This document shows positions 41,101 through 46,308 of a stretch of 46,308 nucleotides of DNA, piece by piece. The position numbers and the translations under genes were made by a program. The DNA is from Lachnospiraceae bacterium (GTDB lineage: Bacteria; Bacillota; Clostridia; Lachnospirales; Lachnospiraceae), in assembly GCA_017623295.1 (NCBI GenBank), contig JAGAPK010000052.1, positions 1 through 46,308 of the forward strand. The letters run 5' to 3'. The stretch's first letter is position 1. Every line of letters starts with the position of its first letter. Below the pieces are notes generated by a model. The model did not search any database, was not told where the DNA came from, and saw only the letters and a list, made by a program, of their open reading frames with translations.

Positions 41101-41595
41101 TTAGTCGGTTGGCTCTTTATACCACTCTAACTCAGTTGCTGGAATCTTCACATAATTATCTTCGCCTTCGCCAATTCGCAAAACTACATTTCGGATACCT
41201 GCCTGGATAATCATTCTTGCACACAAAGGGCACGGCTTCGCCCGGTGTACCGAACCATCTTCCGGATTGATACCGGTCAAATACAAATCAGCTCCTATTG
41301 TTTGTTCTCTGGAACAATTAAGAAGCGCATTTGCTTCTGCATGCACAGCCCGACAAATTTCGTACCCTTCTCCCTGATGTAGATTGCGGGAAATTCTAGG
41401 GCACACACCTGTATCACAGCAATTTTCAAGTCCTCTTGGCGAACCATTATACCCGGTAGAAATTACTGCATCATCTTTTACAATAACTGCACCATATTTT
41501 CTCTTAATACAAGTGCTTCGATATGCAAATGTTTCTGCACAATTCAAATAGGTGTCATTCTTTGAAATTCTCTTATTTGCCTGCGGTTTTACCAT
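41101..41595 (-). CDS. Deoxycytidylate (dCMP) deaminase family protein
   Basis: 164 residues. Zinc site HAEANALL and PCPLCARMI (HxE and PCxxC) give the catalytic Glu, His and two Cys. The N-terminal GAVIVKDDAVISTGYNGSPRGLENC and the extra cysteines CCDTGVCPR belong to the dCMP deaminase/ComEB branch. It would convert dCMP to dUMP for thymidylate synthesis, or act as a related competence-type deaminase. No operon partner is evident beyond shared direction. Confidence 0.9.
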   Translation of the reverse strand: MVKPQANKRISKNDTYLNCAETFAYRSTCIKRKYGAVIVKDDAVISTGYNGSPRGLENCCDTGVCPRISRNLHQGEGYEICRAVHAEANALLNCSREQTIGADLYLTGINPEDGSVHRAKPCPLCARMIIQAGIRNVVLRIGEGEDNYVKIPATELEWYKEPTD

Positions 41596-41623
41596 GATGG
41601 ACTCCTTTCGGTATCATTAGCTA

Positions 41624-42415
41624 TTATTTCTCATATTTCCTTTCATTCAACCATAGCACAGACTGTTTCAGTGCCGCAATTGTTTTTGTCTCAATCACAC
41701 ATCTGCAATTATATTTTTTAGCAACACCAAGTCTTTGCTCTAAATCAATTTCTCCGGTGCCAAGTGTCATATGTTCTTTTCCTCCGCAAGAGTCATGAAT
41801 ATGAAAATGGCTCAGTCTACTTTCATTGCTCATAATAAACGGTTCATCTACATTATCCGCGCTATTAGAATGACCGATATCCCATGTTAAAGCAAAAACA
41901 TCATTCTGCAACAACATTTGAATCACCGACTGCTCATAACTTCGAAAGCCATCCGTATTTTCGATGCATATTTTGATGTTGTTATCGCCGATTTCCATTT
42001 CACACATACGCATAAATTCGTCAAAAGCTTTCTTATATTCATCAAAATACTGCTCAAACAACTGTACTTTCCTATCCGGCAATGTAAAGTGTACACCATG
42101 ATTCATGTGCATGTTAATTATCGGCACATTCAGTTCTTTTGCAACTTGAATCGTTCTTTTTACGGTTTGCATATATGCCTTAGCAACACCTTTATTGAAA
42201 TCTGCAATATTTAAATTTTCATCCAGATGAATGGTAAAATATATATCCGCTTCCTCTGCCAATGCTTTAAAAAATGATATATTTTCCAATTTTTCTATTT
42301 GATACTCCGGAAGATTCATATTTAATTCAATGAACTTTAATCCTAATTCTTTGCATAATGCTATATTTTCTTCCAAACTTTCATTTTCTATTAACGTCGG
42401 CATTCCAAAATCCAT
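41624..42415 (-). CDS. Sugar phosphate isomerase/epimerase family (TIM barrel)
   Basis: 263 residues of AP_endonuc_2/xylose-isomerase-like type. Metal-ligand segments are NIKICIENTDGF (Glu), LTWDIGHSNSADN (Asp, His), LSHFHIHDSCGGKEHMTLGTGEIDL (His, Asp) and CRCVIETK (Glu). Such enzymes isomerise or epimerise sugars, inositols or hydroxypyruvate-like compounds with a divalent metal. It lies 30 bases behind an EamA-type transporter gene, so the two may handle one compound. Substrate unknown. Confidence 0.85.
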   Translation of the reverse strand: MDFGMPTLIENESLEENIALCKELGLKFIELNMNLPEYQIEKLENISFFKALAEEADIYFTIHLDENLNIADFNKGVAKAYMQTVKRTIQVAKELNVPIINMHMNHGVHFTLPDRKVQLFEQYFDEYKKAFDEFMRMCEMEIGDNNIKICIENTDGFRSYEQSVIQMLLQNDVFALTWDIGHSNSADNVDEPFIMSNESRLSHFHIHDSCGGKEHMTLGTGEIDLEQRLGVAKKYNCRCVIETKTIAALKQSVLWLNERKYEK

Positions 42416-42445
42416 AATATGTAATCCTCCTAACCACTATCGACT

Positions 42446-43330
42446 CTAGCGTTTGTTCTGAAAAACATTTATATAAGGTAAAACAATACTGGTAAGAATT
42501 AATATAAGGCCTATTCCACCAAAAATTCCTAACTTCTCATGAAGCACAACTACGCCCAACAAAGCTGCTATGGCAGGACTGATAGCACAGAATAATCCCG
42601 CTCTTTGTGCTGTCACATGCCTTTGTGCAACAGGCTGTAGCGTAAAACCAAAACCTGTACAAACGACGATAAGAATTGCTAGCATAAGCCAATGTGTTCC
42701 GTTTTTGGGTAACTGCGGTTGCTCAAATAGTAATGTCGCTATAAACGACATTATACCCATTGTTCCAACCTGTATAATCCCTACGCTTAATGTGGATTCG
42801 CTTTCATGAGACAATCTGTCCGTCACAATTATCGCAAGCGCATAAGCGATTCCTGCCAAAAGTCCAAACGTAAAACCACCGCTAAGATTTCCTTGCTGCA
42901 TGGCCAGCAAAACAACTCCAACCATTGCTATCGAAGTGCTAAAAACAGTCATTTTGTTTGGAAATTTCTTAAAAAACATAACCTCAAACATCGGCACAAA
43001 AATGATGGCACAATTTTCCAGCAAAGATACCAACGAAGAATCCGCCTGTTCCAAAGCCAGCATTTCAAGCGACATCGTAATAAAAAACATAAAGCCGATA
43101 ATCAATCCTGAAATTAAAGTCTTCTTTGTAATCTTCAGCATCTCTTTATAAAATATAAGAACTAATAAGCAAAAAGAAATCAGAAATCTTATCGCCAAAA
43201 GATTAAACGGGCTGATGTCTTCTAAAATCATTTTGCTGAAAATAAAGGATGTTGCTCTGGCAGATATAACCATTGCTAAAAGCAATTCATATTTTCTGGT
43301 ACTTAATTTATTCATTTTCTCAGTCTGCAT
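42446..43330 (-). CDS. EamA/DMT superfamily transporter
   Basis: 294 residues with ten spans in two five-helix EamA halves. ATSFIFSKMILEDISPFNLLAIRFLISFCLLVLIFY and the second-half VAQRHVTAQRAGLFCAISPAIAALLGVVVLHEKLG (the classic end of EamA) are visible. These carriers export amino acids, nucleosides or drugs, mostly by exchange with protons. It is first in line with the isomerase gene. The upstream region is shared with the divergent toxin RNA promoter. Methionine 6 is a possible second start. Confidence 0.9.
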   Translation of the reverse strand: MQTEKMNKLSTRKYELLLAMVISARATSFIFSKMILEDISPFNLLAIRFLISFCLLVLIFYKEMLKITKKTLISGLIIGFMFFITMSLEMLALEQADSSLVSLLENCAIIFVPMFEVMFFKKFPNKMTVFSTSIAMVGVVLLAMQQGNLSGGFTFGLLAGIAYALAIIVTDRLSHESESTLSVGIIQVGTMGIMSFIATLLFEQPQLPKNGTHWLMLAILIVVCTGFGFTLQPVAQRHVTAQRAGLFCAISPAIAALLGVVVLHEKLGIFGGIGLILILTSIVLPYINVFQNKR

Positions 43331-43390
43331 TTATGTTCTGTCCTTAAATTTCTATTATGTAAAAAAATTTTATTTATAGTATTATAAGTA

Positions 43391-43419
43391 TTTTGGTCTT
43401 ATCAATATTGTGTTATAAT
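43391..43419 (+). promoter_or_regulatory. Promoter of the small toxin gene
   Basis: -10 TATAAT at 43414-43419 on the plus strand, with TTTTGG (43391-43396) 17 bases upstream as a poor -35. The start of transcription would be near 43426, giving an untranslated leader of about 70 bases. Confidence 0.5.
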
Positions 43420-43497
43420 ATTATCATACGATTGAAAAGAAATCATGGATGCGATTTCCGATGTCAGATGCCCTCTAGTACATAAGGGGTGATGCCT

Positions 43498-43584
43498 ATG
43501 AACACAATGGAAGTTTTAACTTTATTGCTAGTAATTTTTGCGGCTCTATCTTTTATAGATAATCATAGCAACAAAACGAAATAG
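43498..43584 (+). CDS. Putative holin-like type I toxin peptide (28 residues)
   Basis: AAGGGG lies eight bases before the ATG at 43498; a second in-frame ATG is at 43507. The peptide has one hydrophobic helix, MEVLTLLLVIFAALSFI, and a short charged tail ending in NKTK. This matches the small 'putative holin-like toxin' group seen in Lachnospiraceae and in plan the TxpA/BsrG toxins, which damage the membrane. A convergent antisense promoter and shared hairpin lie just downstream, as expected of a type I toxin-antitoxin pair. Too short for most gene finders. Confidence 0.75.
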   Translation: MNTMEVLTLLLVIFAALSFIDNHSNKTK

Positions 43585-43675
43585 CATCCCAGACCGTCCA
43601 AAGTTGAGGATGCTATTTCTATAATTCATTTTCATACTGAGGGCAATCGGAACTTGTGTCCGACAACCTTTCTAA
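43577..43675 (-). ncRNA. Candidate antisense antitoxin RNA overlapping the toxin 3' end
   Basis: A minus-strand promoter (-35 TTGATT 43708-43703, -10 TACAAT 43685-43680, 17-base spacer) points toward the toxin. Transcription from about 43675 would run to the perfect 11-base hairpin AAATAGCATCC/GGATGCTATTT (43579-43618), whose minus-strand side continues with CGTTTTG, giving an RNA of about 100 bases complementary to the toxin mRNA's end. The ends are estimates. Confidence 0.55.
43579..43618. terminator. Shared hairpin at toxin stop codon
   Basis: AAATAGCATCC (43579-43589) pairs perfectly with GGATGCTATTT (43608-43618). The 5' arm contains the toxin stop codon. It can end the antisense RNA and protect the toxin mRNA's 3' part. 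Confidence 0.75.
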
Positions 43676-43689
43676 GTAAATTGTATACT

Positions 43690-43714
43690 AGACCGCTTGA
43701 GAAATCAAGCGGTC
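43690..43714 (+). terminator. Intrinsic terminator of toxin mRNA
   Basis: AGACCGCTTG (43690-43699) pairs perfectly with CAAGCGGTCT (43705-43714 region, six-base loop), followed by TTTTATTTT on the plus strand. The antisense -35 box lies inside the 3' arm. Confidence 0.85.
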
Positions 43715-43820
43715 TTTTATTTTCTAAGCTATCTTTTGTTTCTACCAACTCTTTTTAAGTCTCATATTACGAATTGCTTATTGTTATTTTAATCTGATAT
43801 GCTCTATTCGCATACTACAT

Positions 43821-44246
43821 TTACTGTCTTCTTTTCAACAATGAGCATCCAAGCACAAACACAGCTCCACCCATCACGATAAAGCCACTCCAAAGTAAAT
43901 TCCAATAGGATGCAGTTACATCGAACATCGCTAAGAGTAAATCATGCCAAAATTGTAATCCCGTTGCAATGGCAAATAAATCAAATAGCACATATCCGCC
44001 ACCAAATATGTAAATCCATCTCCACCAATAATTTTGATGTAAATTTCTAAAAAAAGTAATAATACCTAAAATACAAAGTATCGCCAATATGCCCATTAAT
44101 AAAAAGTAAAATATCCCTTTATTTTCCATTACATTCAGCCAAAATGCAGCATACGATTCTCTATCAACCAGTCCCCATATTCTATGTAAATGAAATATTC
44201 CAAAAAAGATGAAAAACAATGGTTCATAACTATATATTTTTTTCAT
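43821..44246 (-). CDS. Four-span membrane protein, function unknown
   Basis: 141 residues with four spans: about 9-26, 44-66, 77-97 and 113-134, rich in Trp and Tyr. No charged motif suggests catalysis. Its start lies just behind a decayed ligase remnant whose stop TAA is one base away, so it may have been part of the same operon once. I do not recognise the family. Confidence 0.68.
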   Translation of the reverse strand: MKKIYSYEPLFFIFFGIFHLHRIWGLVDRESYAAFWLNVMENKGIFYFLLMGILAILCILGIITFFRNLHQNYWWRWIYIFGGGYVLFDLFAIATGLQFWHDLLLAMFDVTASYWNLLWSGFIVMGGAVFVLGCSLLKRRQ

Positions 44247-44247
44247 T

Positions 44248-44400
44248 TTATTTTTTCTCCAAAAATTCCGTAATCAAAATTTTGTGCGCCTTTTGCCCAA
44301 CGGGCACCGGTCGGTTATTTTCATCCACCGGTTCGATAATCACTCCTGCGTTATGCAAATGCAACTTCTTTCAAATCTTTCAACTGCTTTTCCTGTGTCC
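44248..44400 (-). pseudogene. Remnant of phenylacetate-CoA ligase-like (CapK) gene
   Basis: The frame 44358-44248 reads LHNAGVIIEPVDENNRPVPV and then GQKAHKILITEFLEKK-stop; the IEPVD.NxxPVP.GxxxxKILIT pattern matches the adenylate-forming CapK/phenylacetate-CoA ligase family near its C-terminal half. Just upstream another frame reads ILARTQEKQLKDLKEVAFA-stop, like the N-terminal helix of the same family. The several hundred residues between are gone, so this is a deletion remnant. Confidence 0.5.
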
Positions 44401-44424
44401 TTGCTAAAATGATATTTCCAAATA

Positions 44425-44808
44425 CTATACTGTTATTTCAATCTGATTTCCTTCCATATCTAAAATACAACTTTCATAATATCCATCTCCGGTTGTTCTT
44501 GGACCACTGATAACCTGATATCCATCTTTCCTTAATGTTTCTGTAAGTTCATCAACCGCTTCCTTACTGCCTACGCTAAACGCAATATGAATATAACCAT
44601 TCTGTGCTAATTGCTTATCAGAATGAATCATTTCCGGCTTATTCATTATTTCCAGTCTTGCTCCATTCTCAAATGACAAGAAATAGGAACGAAAATCTGT
44701 CTTCACATTATGGTATCCATCATTCGCACTGGCACCAAAATATTTCATATAAAATTCTTTTGTTTTTTCTAAATCCTTCACATACATTGCTATATGCTCT
44801 ATTCTCAT
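44425..44808 (-). CDS. VOC family protein (glyoxalase/bleomycin resistance fold)
   Basis: 127 residues. [25 protein letters not shown] is the first betaalphabeta unit with the metal His5; [19 protein letters not shown] provides His74; the last strand [14 protein letters not shown] provides a Glu. Members bind a divalent metal and act as glyoxalases, dioxygenases, epimerases or antibiotic-binding proteins. The length is normal. No partner gives a hint of substrate. Confidence 0.88.
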   Translation of the reverse strand: MRIEHIAMYVKDLEKTKEFYMKYFGASANDGYHNVKTDFRSYFLSFENGARLEIMNKPEMIHSDKQLAQNGYIHIAFSVGSKEAVDELTETLRKDGYQVISGPRTTGDGYYESCILDMEGNQIEITV

Positions 44809-44859
44809 ATCATGTCTCCTATCTTCTCTTCAACAAGCCGCATATTCTCTTTTTTAATA

Positions 44860-44901
44860 AAACCCGTTTCAATTAGTTTATCTTCTAAAAGAAACGGGTT
44901 T
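44860..44901 (-). terminator. Intrinsic terminator after tpiA
   Basis: AAACCCGTTTC (44860-44870) pairs perfectly with GAAACGGGTTT (44891-44901); the minus strand continues TATTAAAAAAG. A smaller hairpin GAACTA/TAGTTC follows the gene at 44935-44953. Confidence 0.7.
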
Positions 44902-44971
44902 CTGATTATTTTATCATACTTTAATTTTTAAAATCGAACTATTATTTATAGTTCACAAGTATAAATAATTT

Positions 44972-45721
44972 TTATTTGTAGTTAACAATCTTGCCGAAGT
45001 CAGCTTTGAGTGCTGCACCACCTACTAAGCCACCATCAATATCTGGCTGTGCAAATAATTCTGGTGCTGTAGCTGCGTTAACAGAACCGCCGTACTGAAT
45101 ACGAACTGCTTCTGCTGTAGGAGCATCATAAATTTCAGCGATTGTCTCACGGATAGCTTTACATACTTCCTGTGCCTGTTCTGTTGTAGCTGTTTTACCT
45201 GTTCCGATAGCCCAGATTGGTTCGTAAGCGATTACCATGCTTGCAACCTGTGCAGCTGTAACACCCTGTAAATCAGATTTAATCTGTAATCTGATCCAGT
45301 CAAGAGTAACACCGGATTCTCTCTGCTCTAAAGATTCACCACAGCAAAGGATTGGTGTAAGACCAGCTTCGAATGCTTTTTTCACTTTTTTGTTTAAAAG
45401 CACATCGTCTTCTTTGAAGTAGTCACGTCTCTCAGAATGTCCGATGATAACGTATTTAACGCCTGCATCTACTAACATTTCAGCAGAGATTTCACCTGTG
45501 AATGCACCTTTTTCTTCGAAGTACATATTTTCAGCACCAACTACTACGTTAGTTCCTTTTACAGCTTCTACAACTGGTACGATATCAATTGCAGGTACGC
45601 AGTAAACAACTTCTACGTCATCGCTTACTACTAATGGTTTTAATGTATTTACAAGTTCTACTGCCTGGCTTGGAGTCATGTTCATTTTCCAGTTGCCGGC
45701 TACAATTTTCTTTCTTGCCAT
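44972..45721 (-). CDS. tpiA: Triosephosphate isomerase
   Basis: 249 residues, standard length. The opening [11 protein letters not shown] holds the catalytic Lys, IIGHSERR holds His95, [15 protein letters not shown] the catalytic Glu and loop 6, and [10 protein letters not shown] and [10 protein letters not shown] the phosphate-binding loops. It interconverts dihydroxyacetone phosphate and glyceraldehyde-3-phosphate in glycolysis. It follows pgk by 38 bases, part of the gap-pgk-tpi operon usual in Firmicutes. Codon use is highly adapted, as expected for an abundant enzyme. Confidence 0.98.
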   Translation of the reverse strand: MARKKIVAGNWKMNMTPSQAVELVNTLKPLVVSDDVEVVYCVPAIDIVPVVEAVKGTNVVVGAENMYFEEKGAFTGEISAEMLVDAGVKYVIIGHSERRDYFKEDDVLLNKKVKKAFEAGLTPILCCGESLEQRESGVTLDWIRLQIKSDLQGVTAAQVASMVIAYEPIWAIGTGKTATTEQAQEVCKAIRETIAEIYDAPTAEAVRIQYGGSVNAATAPELFAQPDIDGGLVGGAALKADFGKIVNYK

Positions 45722-45759
45722 GATTTCTATTCTCCTTGATTTATATTCTTTATTCTGTC

Positions 45760-46308
45760 TTATTTGTCATCTGCAGCCATAACACCTGGAAGTTCTTTAC
45801 CTTCTAAGAACTCTAAGGATGCACCACCACCTGTAGAGATATGGCTCATCTTATCAGCGAAACCAAGCTGGTTAACAGCTGCTGCGGAATCACCACCACC
45901 GATGATTGTTGTTGCATCTGTTTCAGCAAGGGATTTTGCTACTGCGATTGTACCAGCTGCAAGTGTAGGGTTCTCGAATACACCCATAGGTCCGTTCCAA
46001 ACTACAGTCTTAGCAGATTTTACAGCATCAGCATATAATTTAGCTGTTTCTGTACCGATATCAAGACCTTCTTTGTCAGCAGGAATTGCTGTTGCAGGAA
46101 CAACTTCAACTTCGATTGGTCCATCGATAGGATCAGGGAAGCCTGCTGCAACTGTTGTATCAACAGGAAGTAAAAGCTTTTTACCAAGTTTTTCAGCTTT
46201 TTCCATCATTTCTTTACAGTAATCAAGTTTCTCGTTATCTACAAGAGAGTTACCTACTTCATATCCTTTTGCTTTTAAGAATGTGAAAGCCATACCACCA
46301 CCGATGAT
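45760..46308 (-). CDS. pgk: Phosphoglycerate kinase, N-terminal part beyond window
   Basis: The frame enters from the right edge; about 182 C-terminal residues are present. [45 protein letters not shown] and [18 protein letters not shown] are the nucleotide-binding and hinge motifs of the C-terminal domain. An internal ATG at 46293 is not the start. The enzyme makes ATP from 1,3-bisphosphoglycerate. tpiA follows directly. Confidence 0.98.
   Translation of the reverse strand: MIGGGMAFTFLKAKGYEVGNSLVDNEKLDYCKEMMEKAEKLGKKLLLPVDTTVAAGFPDPIDGPIEVEVVPATAIPADKEGLDIGTETAKLYADAVKSAKTVVWNGPMGVFENPTLAAGTIAVAKSLAETDATTIIGGGDSAAAVNQLGFADKMSHISTGGGASLEFLEGKELPGVMAADDK

Overview
The window is a chromosomal segment of a low-GC Gram-positive gut anaerobe, most likely a member of Lachnospiraceae (Clostridia). 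The evidence is the secG-rnr-smpB-ssrA order, CIRCE-controlled groESL, pgk-tpiA, a LytTR-DUF3021 operon, a clostridial type of tmRNA tag, and the accessory families present. I cannot fix the genus from sequence alone. Almost every gene lies on the minus strand. The exceptions are a transposable element, one TetR gene, a two-gene membrane/LuxR operon and a tiny toxin gene.

Positions 1-4300 are worn accessory DNA. They hold a CPBP protease cut by the window edge, a deletion scar joining two broken small genes, a flavoprotein, pieces of a tyrosine recombinase, a frameshifted member of a repeated lachnospiral family, and an intact DUF3990 / small protein / DUF3791 operon that looks like an ADP-ribosyltransferase toxin-antitoxin module. 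Two degenerate repeats (A, about 96 bp; B, about 245 bp) bracket this block and recur side by side at 9.7-10.1 kb. Positions 4302-5594 hold a MarR regulator and an alpha/beta hydrolase behind a promoter with a clear MarR-type palindrome.

About 5640-8150 is a composite IS91-like element: a tyrosine recombinase and an HUH (Y2) transposase overlapping by 8 bp. It is flanked by strongly structured sequence: hairpins, a leader terminator, a hairpin that hides the ribosome binding site, and a pseudoknot-like fold with a GNRA tetraloop on the right. Positions 8188-9650 hold an ATC-hydrolase-like gene with a 42-residue membrane peptide, divergent from a TetR gene with a premature stop. Positions 10151-15099 hold three GNAT acetyltransferases, an LprI-type lipoprotein, an Asp/Glu racemase-like protein and a membrane protein.

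From 15.4 to 36.4 kb the content is mostly housekeeping: an orphan OmpR-type regulator, a chemotaxis receptor directly behind tmRNA, smpB, rnr, secG, an LRR / MoxR ATPase / VWA trio, TraX and DUF6688 membrane proteins, a metallo-beta-lactamase hydrolase, the RelA/SpoT enzyme, groEL-groES with CIRCE, three zinc-ribbon or single-span membrane proteins, and a GGDEF-like protein with a degenerate signature. A divergent region then leads to a MotA/ExbB-like membrane protein plus a membrane-anchored LuxR regulator. Converging on that pair is a LytTR-DUF3021-ABC transporter operon. The right end has a GNAT, a dCMP deaminase, a TIM-barrel isomerase, an EamA exporter, a candidate type I toxin with a convergent antisense RNA promoter, a VOC protein, tpiA and the 3' part of pgk.

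The best candidates for new biology are the toxin/antisense locus at 43.4-43.7 kb, the DUF3990 operon at 2.6-3.6 kb, the structured ends of the IS91-like element, and the MotA-like/LuxR pair with its structured leader at 36.5-37.7 kb. All coordinates, motifs and reading frames were read by eye. Family names come from recognition of motifs, not from a database search.
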